A DNA stretch of 64,000 bases from positions 248,001 to 312,000 of the forward strand of contig NZ_FYDJ01000004.1 in the NCBI RefSeq assembly GCF_900187425.1, in the 5' to 3' direction. Below the pieces are notes generated by a model, which saw only the letters and a program-made list of their open reading frames with translations, was not told where the DNA came from and ran no database searches. A program made the translations under genes and the position numbers. Source of the stretch: Pseudomonas sp. Irchel s3h14. Lineage in GTDB: Bacteria; Pseudomonadota; Gammaproteobacteria; Pseudomonadales; Pseudomonadaceae. How positions within the stretch are numbered: the stretch's first letter is position 1; each line of letters begins with the position of its first letter. Below are positions 55,154-64,000 of the stretch, piece by piece.

Positions 55154-56799
55154 GACGCCTCCTGAGGAAAGATCAGAATCACAATGTTGCCTTGTTCATA
55201 GCGCTTGCCATCCTTGGGCAGCCGTTCGATTTCGCGCAATTCGTCGTCACCTTTGACGCGCATGACCACGCCGACCGAGCCGCTCTGGCGGGCGTTGCGC
55301 ATCCACGCTTGAACCTGGTTCGGGTCGACTTGCTGCTGTGCGCCGTCAGGATAGGCGAGGCCATATTTCAATTCGCCTATCGTGTTGTACAACGCCACGT
55401 CCGGGCGTTTCAGACGCCAGGCCAACGCCCCGGCAGCACCCAGGTCGTTGCTCAGCAACTGGTCGGTCTGGCCGAGTTCCTGGGCATGCTCGAGGATGAA
55501 TTGGTCGGGCATCTTGTTGGCGACCACCGAATCGGGCAGCCCGGCCGGCAACAGGGCGATCAGCAGCAGACTGCCGAAGGCCGGCGCCGCCCAGCATTGC
55601 AAGGGTCTGAAGGCTTGCAGCAGGTTGGCCATGATCCAGCCGGTCAGGCCGATGAACACCAGCACCAGGTTGTGCAGTTCATGGTTGTAGAGCGGTTTTT
55701 TCAGTTGCAGGTAGACCAGGGCCAGCAGGGTTGTCAGGCCCAGCATCAGGTTCAGCAGACCATTGAGGCCCAGTACCCGGCCTTGCTCCAGCTTCAAACG
55801 GTCTGCCAGTGCGTGCCCCAGCAGCAACGCCAACGGCAACAGGCACGGCAGGATGTAGGTCGGCAGCTTGCCGTTGCTCAGGCTGAAAAAAATCAGCGGC
55901 ATCAGCAGCCACAGCAGCAGAAAAGCGATGTTGGCCTGGCGTCGTGTGTCCCACGCTTGCTTCAGCGCCGACGGCAGCAATGCCGCCCACGGCAGACTGA
56001 ACGCCACCAGCAACGGCAAATAGAACCACCACGGCGCGTCATGCTGGGCATCGTCGCCGGCGAAGCGGCGAATGTGTTCGTGCCAGAAGAAGAACCGCCA
56101 GTAATCGGGCTCCTGCGCGTGCACGGCCAAGGCCCACGGCATGCTGACGGCGATGGCCACGACAATCGCCAACGGACCGTAGATCAGCAGTTCACGCCAG
56201 CGTTTTTGCCAGATCATCCAGGGCAGGGCGATCAGCACCGGCAGCAGCCAGGCAAGAAAACCCTTGGTCATGAACCCCATGCCGCAGGCCAGGCCCAACA
56301 CCGCCCAACCGATCAGGCGCTGGCCACGGCTGACGCTGTCCAGGGCAAACCACAAGGCAATCAGACTCAGATTGACCCAGAAGGTGAATTGCGGATCGAG
56401 GTTGGCGTAACCGGCCTGGCCGGCAACGATCGTGAAACTCATGTAGAGCAGCGCGCAGGCGAAGCTTTTGCGCGGCTCGTTCCAGAGCCTGCGGGCAATC
56501 AGGTAGCACAGCAACACGCTAAGCCCGGTGCTCATGGCCGACGCGATACGGACACCGAACAGGTTGTCACCAAACAGCGCCTGGCCAATGGCGATCATCC
56601 AGTAACCGGCCACCGGTTTTTCGAAATAGCGCAGGCTCATGAAATGCGGCGACACCCAGTTACCGCTCAGGAGCATGTCCTGGCTGATCTGGGCGTAACG
56701 GGTTTCGTCTGGAATCCATAAGCCATGGCTGCCCAGTGGCAGCAGGTACGCCAGAGCGAAGATGGCCAGCAACAACGGCAATGCCCAGCGCTTGCTCAT
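55150..56799 (-). CDS. arnT: ArnT lipid A 4-amino-4-deoxy-L-arabinose transferase (GT83)
   Basis: A 549-residue polytopic inner-membrane glycosyltransferase with about twelve hydrophobic segments and a C-terminal periplasmic part (about 440-549). It moves L-Ara4N from undecaprenyl phosphate to lipid A phosphates, giving resistance to polymyxins and cationic peptides. The N-terminal periplasmic loop carries the usual [17 protein letters not shown] with acidic catalytic residues. It overlaps arnD and arnE by four bases each. Confidence 0.95.
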   Translation of the reverse strand: MSKRWALPLLLAIFALAYLLPLGSHGLWIPDETRYAQISQDMLLSGNWVSPHFMSLRYFEKPVAGYWMIAIGQALFGDNLFGVRIASAMSTGLSVLLCYLIARRLWNEPRKSFACALLYMSFTIVAGQAGYANLDPQFTFWVNLSLIALWFALDSVSRGQRLIGWAVLGLACGMGFMTKGFLAWLLPVLIALPWMIWQKRWRELLIYGPLAIVVAIAVSMPWALAVHAQEPDYWRFFFWHEHIRRFAGDDAQHDAPWWFYLPLLVAFSLPWAALLPSALKQAWDTRRQANIAFLLLWLLMPLIFFSLSNGKLPTYILPCLLPLALLLGHALADRLKLEQGRVLGLNGLLNLMLGLTTLLALVYLQLKKPLYNHELHNLVLVFIGLTGWIMANLLQAFRPLQCWAAPAFGSLLLIALLPAGLPDSVVANKMPDQFILEHAQELGQTDQLLSNDLGAAGALAWRLKRPDVALYNTIGELKYGLAYPDGAQQQVDPNQVQAWMRNARQSGSVGVVMRVKGDDELREIERLPKDGKRYEQGNIVILIFPQEAS

Positions 56800-57680
56800 A
56801 CGCCTTGCACTCCCAACCAGCCTTCGCGCCCTTCAAGCGCGCCGCGTAGCACTCGGCCAACCGGCAAGGTGTCGGGGGCTTCGGGCAGCAGATCGCCCAA
56901 GGGTTGAAAATGGATGCCTCGCTGGTGCGCATCGGCCAGCAGTTTGCGGAAATCGTTGGCCATCAGAATCCCTTCTACTTCGGCGTGGATCGTGTAGACG
57001 TTGAGTTTTTCGGGGCTGAAGCGCTCAAGAATGAAGGCGTTGAAGTCCTTGGCCGCCACGCTGGGACCGACCACCTCATCGAACGTCGGCAGGTCCACCG
57101 GAATCTGCGGCGCTCCCAAGCCACCATCGGCCAATCGCGGTCGGAACAGGCTCTGGCCCCGGCAATCGCTGTTGTAGCGAAAGCTGAATGCCTGCTTGGC
57201 CTCGATCACACGCTCGTCTGCCCGCCACCCGGCGGACGCCGAGCATTCGACGTTTTGCCCGAGGATGTCGGCGAGGGTGTCGACGCCCCGACGAAGGTGC
57301 TCGATCAGCTGCTTGTCGCTCCAGCGCCCGGCATTGGCCTGCCAGCCGTGATGATCCCAGGCGTGCAGGCCGACTTCATGCCCGGCTGCCACGGTTTGAC
57401 GCATCAAATGCCCAAGATCACGGCCGATCGGTTTGCCGGGCCACGCGGTGCCGGCCAGCAAGATGTCCCAGCCGTACAGGCCGGACGCGTTGGAGCGGAG
57501 CATTTTCCAGAGAAATTGCGGGCGGATCAGACGCCATAAGTGACGCCCCATGTTGTCCGGCCCGACACTGAAGAAAAACGTCGCCTTGACCTGTGCTTCT
57601 TCAAGCATTTCCAGCAGTCGCGGCACCCCCTCGCGGGTGCCTCGGTAAGTGTCGACATCAATCCGCAGGCCCGCCTGCAT
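56796..57680 (-). CDS. arnD: ArnD undecaprenyl-phosphate-formyl-aminoarabinose deformylase
   Basis: A 294-residue CE4-fold deformylase that removes the formyl group before flipping. Visible are [20 protein letters not shown] near the N-terminus and [14 protein letters not shown] with the metal-binding His pair. Two starts are possible, ATG at 57680 or two codons earlier at 57686; I prefer 57680, which gives the usual [10 protein letters not shown] start with an AGAAG ribosome site about 9 bases upstream. It touches or overlaps the arnA stop codon. Confidence 0.94.
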   Translation of the reverse strand: MQAGLRIDVDTYRGTREGVPRLLEMLEEAQVKATFFFSVGPDNMGRHLWRLIRPQFLWKMLRSNASGLYGWDILLAGTAWPGKPIGRDLGHLMRQTVAAGHEVGLHAWDHHGWQANAGRWSDKQLIEHLRRGVDTLADILGQNVECSASAGWRADERVIEAKQAFSFRYNSDCRGQSLFRPRLADGGLGAPQIPVDLPTFDEVVGPSVAAKDFNAFILERFSPEKLNVYTIHAEVEGILMANDFRKLLADAHQRGIHFQPLGDLLPEAPDTLPVGRVLRGALEGREGWLGVQGV

Positions 57681-59686
57681 TAGCATGCTTCTTCTGTAGA
57701 GTGCTCCGCGATTTCGAGCATGGCCTCGCGCAGGAAGAAATCCAGAGTATTGCCGATGGTTTCACTCATCTGCACGGTCGGCGTCCAGTCCAGCAGGCGC
57801 TTGGCGTTGGCGATGCTCGGTTTGCGGTGCGACACGTCCTGATAACCGGTGCCGTAGAACGCTTTGCTTTCGACATCGCGGAACCCGGCGAACGGCGGGA
57901 AGTTGTCGCGCAACGGGTGCGCTTCGAACTGACGCAACAGCTCTTCACCCAACTGGCGGATGCTGGCTTCGTTGTCCGGATTGCCGATGTTGATGATCTG
58001 GCCGTTGCAGGCATCGTTGTCGTTGTCGATTATCCGCGCCAAAGCTTCCACGCCGTCGGCAATGTCGGTGAAGCAGCGTTTTTGCTCACCGCCATCGAAC
58101 AGGCGAATCGGTGTGCCTTCCACCAGGTTGAGGATCAGCTGAGTGATCGCGCGGGAACTGCCGATACGCGCCGAGTCCAGGCGGTCGAGGCGAGGGCCCA
58201 TCCAGTTGAAGGGACGGAACAGCGTGAAGTTCAGGCCTTTCTGGCCGTAGGCCCAGATCACCCGGTCGAGCAGTTGCTTGGAAGTCGAGTAGATCCAGCG
58301 CTGCTTGTTGATCGGCCCGACGATGAGGTTGGAGGTGTCTTCGTCGAAGTTCTGGTCCTGGCACATGCCATACACTTCGGAAGTCGACGGGAAGATCACG
58401 CGTTTGTTGTATTTGACGCAGTAGCGAACCAGTTTCAGGTTCTCTTCAAAGTCCAGCTCGAACACCCGCAGCGGGTTGCGGGTGTATTCGATCGGCGTGG
58501 CGATCGCCACCAGTGGCAGGATCACGTCGCACTTCTTGATGTGGTATTCGATCCACTCGGAGTGGATGCTGATGTCGCCTTCGACGAAGTGGAAGTTCGG
58601 GTGACTGCGCAGACGCTCGATGGCATCCGAGCCGATGTCCAGGCCATACACTTCGTACTTGTCGTCGCGCAGCAGGCGCTCGGACAGGTGATTGCCGATG
58701 AAGCCGTTGACGCCGAGGATCAGCACGCGAGTGCGACGCGGTGCGCGACCGGACTCGGCGCCACGCAGTACGGAACCGTCCACCAGTCCCAGTTCGCTAG
58801 CCAGTTGCGGGCCACTGAGGTACAGGCCGTTGTCGTTGCGCTGGCCGGCGGTGATCACCAGGGAATCTTCGCCGCAGGCAATACGCAGTGGGTCGACGCT
58901 GATGACGCGACCAGGCGCTTGACCGTCGTTGCCTTTGGCGACTTCTGCGCTCCAGACAATCAGCTTGTGCTCGCCCACGGCGCAGAAAGCACCTGGATAA
59001 GGCTGAGTCACTGCGCGAACCAGATTGAACAGTTCTTCCGCCGGTTTGTTCCAGAGCAGTTTTCCGTCGGCCGGGGTTCGACGGCCAAACACCGTGGCTT
59101 GGGATTCGTCCTGTGGGGTTTCGCTGATTTTGCCCTGAAGCAACGCCGGTAGCGTGTCGCGCAGCAGGTCGGTGGCGGCCACGCGCAATTTACCGTGCAG
59201 GCTCAACGCCGTGTCGCTGCGCTCAATCGCAACCGTTTTCTGGGCGAGGATTGCGCCGGCATCGGCCCGTTTGACCATGCGGTGCAGGGTCACGCCGGTT
59301 TCGGTTTCACCGTTGATCAGTACCCAGTTGGCTGGCGCGCGTCCACGGTAACGCGGCAACAACGAACCGTGCAGGTTGAAGGCGCCTTTGCTGGCGGTGG
59401 CCAACAGCGGTTCGCTCAGCAGGTGACGGTAGTAGAACGAGAACAGGTAATCCGGGTTGAGCTTGCTGATGCGCTCGATCCACAGCGGGTGGTTGGCATC
59501 GTCCGGGGCGTGCACCGGGATGCCCTTGCGTGCACACAGTTGCGCAACCGAGCCGTAAAACGCGTTTTCCTTCGGATCATCGGCGTGGGTAAACACGGCG
59601 GCAATTTCAAAGCCCGAGTTGAGCAGGGTTTCGATGCCGGCACAGCCGATATCGTGATAGGCGAAGACAACAGCGTTTGCGCTCAT
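57680..59686 (-). CDS. arnA: ArnA bifunctional UDP-glucuronate decarboxylase / UDP-Ara4N formyltransferase
   Basis: A 668-residue two-domain enzyme. The N-terminal formyltransferase (about 1-300) has [19 protein letters not shown] and an IDHDAT-like site replaced by the usual ADAGAILAQ region. The C-terminal SDR-type dehydrogenase/decarboxylase (from about 318) begins [16 protein letters not shown] and has the catalytic [11 protein letters not shown]yr/Lys pair. It oxidises UDP-GlcA to the 4-keto pentose and later formylates UDP-Ara4N. It overlaps arnC by four bases. Confidence 0.95.
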   Translation of the reverse strand: MSANAVVFAYHDIGCAGIETLLNSGFEIAAVFTHADDPKENAFYGSVAQLCARKGIPVHAPDDANHPLWIERISKLNPDYLFSFYYRHLLSEPLLATASKGAFNLHGSLLPRYRGRAPANWVLINGETETGVTLHRMVKRADAGAILAQKTVAIERSDTALSLHGKLRVAATDLLRDTLPALLQGKISETPQDESQATVFGRRTPADGKLLWNKPAEELFNLVRAVTQPYPGAFCAVGEHKLIVWSAEVAKGNDGQAPGRVISVDPLRIACGEDSLVITAGQRNDNGLYLSGPQLASELGLVDGSVLRGAESGRAPRRTRVLILGVNGFIGNHLSERLLRDDKYEVYGLDIGSDAIERLRSHPNFHFVEGDISIHSEWIEYHIKKCDVILPLVAIATPIEYTRNPLRVFELDFEENLKLVRYCVKYNKRVIFPSTSEVYGMCQDQNFDEDTSNLIVGPINKQRWIYSTSKQLLDRVIWAYGQKGLNFTLFRPFNWMGPRLDRLDSARIGSSRAITQLILNLVEGTPIRLFDGGEQKRCFTDIADGVEALARIIDNDNDACNGQIINIGNPDNEASIRQLGEELLRQFEAHPLRDNFPPFAGFRDVESKAFYGTGYQDVSHRKPSIANAKRLLDWTPTVQMSETIGNTLDFFLREAMLEIAEHSTEEAC

Positions 59687-60702
59687 GAGAGAACCTGATC
59701 GGAAGAAGTGGAAGTGAGGCCGTCAACCGTGACCACGGGAGCAGGGGTAGCAGGCTGGCTACGCAGGACCTTTTCGATAAAGAACCGGGGGCGGGCGCGC
59801 ACGTCGCTGTACATGCGACCCAGGTACTCGCCCAACAGGCCCATGCCGATGAATTGGCCACCGGTGAAAACGAACAGCACAGCGAACAGCACGAATGTCC
59901 CGTCGCCCGCCCATCCAGCGCCGAAAACCAGGCGCAACACGATCAACGCCGTGGCAAACATCAAGCCGAGCGCCGCCATGCCGAAACCGACAATGCTCAG
60001 CAAACGCAGGGGCGTGGTGGTCATGCAGGTGATCAGGTCGAACATCAGGTTGACCAGGCGCATGGGGCTGTACCTGGACTCCCCGTGTTCACGCTCGGCA
60101 TGCATCACTACAATTTCCGTGGTGTGCCGGGCGAAGCTGTTGGCGAGGATCGGGATGAAGGTGCTGCGCTCGCGGCAGGCGAGCATGGCGTCGACGATGG
60201 TTCGCCGGTAAGCACGGAGCATGCAGCCGTAGTCGCTCATGGCGACGCCAGTGGAGCGCTGCACCGCCAGATTGATCAGCTTCGAGGGCCAGCGGCGCAG
60301 CGCCGAGTCCTGACGGTTGTTGCGCACGGTGGCGACCACGTCATATCCCAACTCGGCCTGAGCCACTAATCGCGGAATCTCTTCGGGTGGGTTTTGCAGG
60401 TCGGCGTCGAGGGTAATAACCACATCACCTTTGCACTGCTCAAAACCAGCCATGATTGCCGCGTGCTGGCCATAGTTGCGGTTGAGAATGACCGCCACCA
60501 CCGGGCTGCACTCGCGATTGGCGGCGGCTTCGAGGATCTGCGCCGAGTCATCGCGGCTACCGTCATCGACCAACACAATCTCGTAGTCATGGTGCAATTG
60601 CTGACACGCGGCTTCGGTGCGCCGGAGCAATTCCGGCAGGCTGTCTTGCTCGTTGTAGACCGGGATGACGATCGACACGCAGCGGATCGGGTAAGGTTTC
60701 AC
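59683..60702 (-). CDS. arnC: ArnC undecaprenyl-phosphate 4-deoxy-4-formamido-L-arabinose transferase
   Basis: A 339-residue GT2 membrane glycosyltransferase. The N-terminal catalytic domain has [30 protein letters not shown] and [15 protein letters not shown]. Two C-terminal hydrophobic segments (from about 235) anchor it to the inner membrane. It starts with GTG at 60702, which overlaps the arnB stop in a GTGA. Confidence 0.95.
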   Translation of the reverse strand: MKPYPIRCVSIVIPVYNEQDSLPELLRRTEAACQQLHHDYEIVLVDDGSRDDSAQILEAAANRECSPVVAVILNRNYGQHAAIMAGFEQCKGDVVITLDADLQNPPEEIPRLVAQAELGYDVVATVRNNRQDSALRRWPSKLINLAVQRSTGVAMSDYGCMLRAYRRTIVDAMLACRERSTFIPILANSFARHTTEIVVMHAEREHGESRYSPMRLVNLMFDLITCMTTTPLRLLSIVGFGMAALGLMFATALIVLRLVFGAGWAGDGTFVLFAVLFVFTGGQFIGMGLLGEYLGRMYSDVRARPRFFIEKVLRSQPATPAPVVTVDGLTSTSSDQVLS

Positions 60703-61847
60703 AGGCTTGAGTCCATAACGTTTTCAATGGCACCGACCACACGATCGACGTCATCGAGGGTCATGTCGGGAAACAACGGAATCGAGCACAACCGTGCCGA
60801 GTTCCATTCGGTGTTGGGCAGGTAAATGTTGGGAAAACGCTGGCGGTAGTAGGTGTGCAGGTGGGTGGCGATGAAGTGAATGCCGGTGCCGATGTTCTGC
60901 GTTTGCAGGGCCTTCATGAACGCTTCACGGTCCAACCCGCAGCGCTCGGTGTCGATACGCAGGATGAACAGGTGCCAAGCGTGCCGCTGTGGGTACGCCG
61001 GAATCGCCAACGGCTGCACCTTTGATCCTTCGAGGCGCTGCAGGTAGGCGCGGGCCAGTTCGGTACGCTTGGCATTGATCTGGTCCAGGCGCTCCAGCTG
61101 CACCAGGGCGATGGCGGCATTGATGTCCGCCAGGTTGTATTTGAAGCCCGGCTCGATCACCTGAGCCTGAGGTTTGCGCCCGTGGGTCATGCGGTCGTAG
61201 GCGTCGACGCCAAGGCCGTGAAACTTGAGCAGGCGCACACGATTGGCCAGGACTTCATCGTCACTGACGAACATGGCGCCCTCGGCGCAGGTCATGTTCT
61301 TGATCGCGTGGAAGGAGAAGATCGCCGTGCCTTTCGCGCCGACATGCCGACCTTTGTAGAAGGTGCCTGCGGCGTGAGCGGCATCTTCGATGACGGGGAT
61401 GCCGTATTTGTCGGCCAACGCATAAAGCGGATCGAGATCGAACGCGGCACCGGCGTAATGCACCGGAATAATGGCTCGGGTGCGCGGCGTGATCGCGGCT
61501 TCGATGCTGGTCAGGTCACTCATCAACGTGTCGCGATCAACGTCGACGAACACCGGTGTCGCGCCCAGCAGGCAGATCATGTTGGCAGTGGACACCCAGG
61601 TCTGGGACGGCGTTATGACTTCGTCGCCAGGACCAATGCCCAATGCCAGTAACGTGATGTGCATACCGCCGGTGGCCGAGGACAGTGCCACGGCATGGCG
61701 ACATCCCACGTAGTTGGCGAATTGCTCTTCCAGTTCCTGATTTTTCGGCCCGGTAGTGATCCAGCCGGAACGCAATACTTGCTCTACGGCGGCCATTTCT
61801 TCATCGCCGATACTGGGGCGGGAGAATGGGAGAAAAGCCTGACTCAT
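60699..61847 (-). CDS. arnB: ArnB UDP-4-amino-4-deoxy-L-arabinose aminotransferase
   Basis: A 382-residue PLP enzyme of the DegT/AHBA-type family that converts the UDP-4-keto pentose to UDP-L-Ara4N using glutamate. The Schiff-base Lys is in [14 protein letters not shown]. It also has [16 protein letters not shown] and [16 protein letters not shown] at the cofactor site. GAGG is 6 bases before the ATG. It is the first gene of the arn operon. Confidence 0.96.
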   Translation of the reverse strand: MSQAFLPFSRPSIGDEEMAAVEQVLRSGWITTGPKNQELEEQFANYVGCRHAVALSSATGGMHITLLALGIGPGDEVITPSQTWVSTANMICLLGATPVFVDVDRDTLMSDLTSIEAAITPRTRAIIPVHYAGAAFDLDPLYALADKYGIPVIEDAAHAAGTFYKGRHVGAKGTAIFSFHAIKNMTCAEGAMFVSDDEVLANRVRLLKFHGLGVDAYDRMTHGRKPQAQVIEPGFKYNLADINAAIALVQLERLDQINAKRTELARAYLQRLEGSKVQPLAIPAYPQRHAWHLFILRIDTERCGLDREAFMKALQTQNIGTGIHFIATHLHTYYRQRFPNIYLPNTEWNSARLCSIPLFPDMTLDDVDRVVGAIENVMDSSL

Positions 61848-62201
61848 GGAGAACCTCGGGGCGTAAGCCGTCCTTCAGCGTAAATGCCGAAAGAAACGTG
61901 ATTTCAATGATTTAGCTAACTGCCAGGCACACGCTGTGTTTGACTTTTACAGCCGTGGCCGGCAGGTTGGGAGCCCATCGAGGCTCACCGGATTGATTGA
62001 AGGTTATGCCTGATTTTGTCAAAGGAACATGAAAACCCGGTCGGCGAATCGTTTATCTGAAAGTCATACAGCCACTGTTCAGACTTCTGCCGTTCATCGA
62101 GTTTTTTAGTAGAAAGTCCTACAGAAGTGTCCCGCTTTATATGAAGGATGTTTCAATCCTTAGTTGTTTAATGAACTGTTTCCACATTAAGGCCGTTTCG
62201 T
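61848..62201. promoter_or_regulatory. Divergent region between arnB and the recombinase gene
   Basis: A 354-base, relatively AT-rich gap. On the minus strand a -35-like TTGACA occurs near 62019, but no good -10 follows at 17 bases. I could not find a clear PmrA or PhoP box. No small gene is evident. Confidence 0.4.
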
Positions 62202-63140
62202 TTGATTGACTTACCCGCTACCGACTCAATCCCTTCAAAGACCAACCCGCTGACCCTGTACCTGGCGCGTCTGGCACCCTCCAGCCAACTGACCATGCGT
62301 TACGTGTTGCAGGACGCCGCTGACCGGTTGGGCTTCGAAGACATGAACGTCGAGGAGATTCCCTGGCACAACCTGCAACCGGAAGATGTCATCGCGCTGG
62401 TGGCCACCTTGCGCACCGACGGCTACGCGCCGAACACCTCTTCGCTGTACGTCAACGCAGTGCGCGGGGTAATGAACGAAGCGTGGCGCATGAGCCTGAT
62501 CAGTCAGGAACACTTGCTGAAAATGCGTTCGGTGAAAGGGATTGCCGGCACGCGATTGTCCCAGGGGCGCAACCTCAGGCGCACGCTGATCCAGGAATTG
62601 ATGGCGGTCTGTGCTGCCGATCCACGGCCACAAGGGTTGAGGGATGCGGCGATCATCGGAATTTTGTATGGCTCGGGCATGCGCAAATCGGAATCGGTGA
62701 ACCTGGACCTGAACCAGGTCGATTTCGCCGAGCGCAGCCTTCGTGTGACCGCCAAGGGCAACAAGCAATTGATCAAGTACGCACCGGCCTGGGCGTTCGC
62801 CAAACTCAATGACTGGCTGGAACTGCGGCGCTCGCTACTGAAGGAAGGTGAAGTGGACGACTCGTTCCTGTTCAATCGCATCCGCCGCGGCAGTCACATC
62901 ACCCGCGAGCGCATCACCAAACATGCGATTTATTACATCGCCCGACAGCGGGGCGCGCAGGTCGGGGTGAAAATCATGCCGCATGATTTTCGACGTTCGT
63001 TCATTACCCGAGTGATTGAGGAATATGACTTGTCGATCGCCCAGAAACTCGCCCATCACAGCAACATCCAGACCACGGCCAACTACGATGTGCGCGATGA
63101 CAACGAACGGCGTCGGGCCGTGGACCGGTTCGATCTTTGA
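62202..63140 (+). CDS. Tyrosine recombinase/integrase
   Basis: A 312-residue site-specific recombinase. An N-terminal SAM-like core-binding domain (about 15-115) is followed by a catalytic domain with Arg in YGSGMRKSE, Lys in TAKGNKQ, HDFRRSF (His and Arg), LAHHSNI (His) and nucleophile Tyr in TTANYD. It starts with TTG at 62202, with AAGG about 10 bases upstream; no better start fits the family. No att repeats, excisionase or cargo genes are visible beside it. Chromosomal housekeeping or a remnant of an island are both possible. Confidence 0.85.
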   Translation: MIDLPATDSIPSKTNPLTLYLARLAPSSQLTMRYVLQDAADRLGFEDMNVEEIPWHNLQPEDVIALVATLRTDGYAPNTSSLYVNAVRGVMNEAWRMSLISQEHLLKMRSVKGIAGTRLSQGRNLRRTLIQELMAVCAADPRPQGLRDAAIIGILYGSGMRKSESVNLDLNQVDFAERSLRVTAKGNKQLIKYAPAWAFAKLNDWLELRRSLLKEGEVDDSFLFNRIRRGSHITRERITKHAIYYIARQRGAQVGVKIMPHDFRRSFITRVIEEYDLSIAQKLAHHSNIQTTANYDVRDDNERRRAVDRFDL

Positions 63141-63150
63141 TCGATGGGGT

Positions 63151-64000
63151 TCAAGATTCGCTCAGTACGTGGGCATGGCCGATCGTCGAGACGTGAACCG
63201 CACTGCCGGCGGGCGGCGCATACAGGCCCGAACTGCGCACCATTAATGATCGACCAGGCTGTTGCCCGGCAACCAACGACTCCAATTCCACCGTCAACGT
63301 GCAGGTATTGCCGCTGAAATCCCGCTCGGTCACGACGGCGCGACACCCGGCAGCCTTGGTCGGGCTGGGCTGGATGCTGACGAGTTGCAGTTGTTCGGGA
63401 CGCAGCATGATCTGCGCCGATTTGTTGTTCCGGTGGTTGTTCACCGGTATCCGACCGAGTTCGCAATGGGCCCAGCCGGCTTCGATTCTGGCGGGCAAGA
63501 CCACGGCATCCCCCAGAAACAGCGCGGTTTGTTCATCCTCGGGGTAGCGGTAAAGATCCAGCGGATGGCCTGACTGCACCAGCCGACCATCGCGCATCAC
63601 CGCCAGCTGATCGGCAAACGACAAGGCTTCGCTCTGGTCATGGGTGACCAGAATGGTGGTCACGCCGGCGTCGGTCAGCAGCCGTGCGACCATTTTGCGC
63701 ATGGCGCCTCGAAGTCCGGTGTCGAGGGCCGAAAACGGCTCGTCCAGCAACATCAAGCGCGGCTGTTGCGCCAACGCCCGCGCCAGCGCCACGCGCTGTT
63801 GCTGGCCGCCGGAGAGTTCATGGGGCCAACGGTTGGCCATGTTTGCATCCAGCGCCACGCTGTCCATCAACTCTGCGACGCGCTCCTGTTTTGCACCGCC
63901 CTTGATCGAAAGCCCGAAACCGATGTTGGCGGCCACGGTCATGTGCGGGAACAGGGCGCCGTCCTGGGGAACATAACCAATCAAACGCTGATGCGCCGGG
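63151..64000 (-). CDS. ABC transporter ATPase, Fe3+/polyamine (FbpC/PotA) type, 5' end missing
   Basis: The 3' part (283 codons including the stop) of an importer ATPase; Walker A and the start codon lie beyond the window. Present are YVPQDGALFPHMTV (Q-loop), [42 protein letters not shown] and a C-terminal TOBE-type domain (from about residue 190). The family carries ferric iron, spermidine/putrescine, sulfate or similar; the TOBE form and spacing suggest an FbpC/AfuC type. It ends 10 bases from the convergent recombinase gene. Confidence 0.88.
   Translation of the reverse strand, partial: PAHQRLIGYVPQDGALFPHMTVAANIGFGLSIKGGAKQERVAELMDSVALDANMANRWPHELSGGQQQRVALARALAQQPRLMLLDEPFSALDTGLRGAMRKMVARLLTDAGVTTILVTHDQSEALSFADQLAVMRDGRLVQSGHPLDLYRYPEDEQTALFLGDAVVLPARIEAGWAHCELGRIPVNNHRNNKSAQIMLRPEQLQLVSIQPSPTKAAGCRAVVTERDFSGNTCTLTVELESLVAGQQPGRSLMVRSSGLYAPPAGSAVHVSTIGHAHVLSES

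Noticed and set aside
62165..62182. TGTTTA-N6-TGTTTC considered as a PhoP box for arn or the recombinase
   Set aside because: PhoP direct repeats need a 5-base spacer and the second half differs; its strand faces the recombinase rather than arnB.

Overview
The window is high-GC Proteobacterial DNA and reads as a chromosome segment of a Pseudomonas of the fluorescens group. The evidence is the gene order glgA-treZ-malQ-treY-DUF2934-glgX, the arnBCADTEF-ugd operon, the efe iron genes, an sfnB/sfnG sulfone pair, a fadDx/fadBx/fadAx/fadB1x-type cluster, and abundant intergenic REP-type repeats with the core GTGGGAGCGGGCTTGCTCGC. I saw no rRNA, tRNA, CRISPR array, insertion sequence or prophage. 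The only mobility-type gene is a lone tyrosine recombinase near the right end.

Layout. 0.1-0.9 kb: a PIG-L-like protein with an altered catalytic motif. 1-12 kb: a minus-strand trehalose/alpha-glucan operon (glgA, treZ, malQ, treY, DUF2934 gene, glgX). 12.4-14.9 kb: a dienoyl-CoA isomerase, nudC and a TauE/SafE permease. 15-17.8 kb: divergent sulfur-scavenging flavoenzymes sfnB and sfnG with sigma-54-type promoter sequences. 17.9-20.5 kb: a TetR/DUF1348 pair and pssA. 20.7-24.9 kb: an iron-uptake operon efeU-efeO-efeB-efeM-like. 25.2-34.5 kb: an AraC regulator and short/branched-chain acyl-CoA catabolism (acyl-CoA ligase, SDR, thiolase, acyl-CoA dehydrogenase, enoyl-CoA hydratase), facing a convergent 3-hydroxyisobutyryl-CoA hydrolase/acyl-CoA dehydrogenase pair typical of valine breakdown.

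34.9-40.8 kb: a basic amino-acid ABC importer, an Lrp/AsnC regulator, a CtlX-type citrulline hydrolase and an AstA-type succinyltransferase. Together they suggest citrulline or arginine import, conversion to ornithine and entry into the succinyltransferase pathway. 41-50.5 kb: an HPP-family membrane protein, then a minus-strand catabolic cluster made of an argininosuccinate-lyase paralogue, an amino-acid-type ABC importer, two PuuE/imidase-like CE4 hydrolases, an MmgE/PrpD protein and an MFS transporter, with a divergent LysR regulator. This is the most interesting region. The lyase keeps the fumarate-releasing catalytic motifs but has changed positions that normally contact the arginine half of argininosuccinate. 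An MmgE/PrpD protein beside such a lyase recalls known iminodisuccinate/EDDS-type catabolism. I infer an uncharacterised route for an N-succinyl amino acid, aminopolycarboxylate or cyclic imide.

51.7-61.8 kb: a GNAT acetyltransferase, a frameshifted membrane-protein gene, and the complete ugd-arnFETDACB lipid A aminoarabinose operon, whose genes nearly all overlap by four bases. 62-64 kb: the tyrosine recombinase and the 3' part of a Fe3+/spermidine-type ABC ATPase gene cut by the window end. Four families of inverted intergenic repeats (called A to D below) fill many gaps; in two places they contribute coding sequence or a stop codon.
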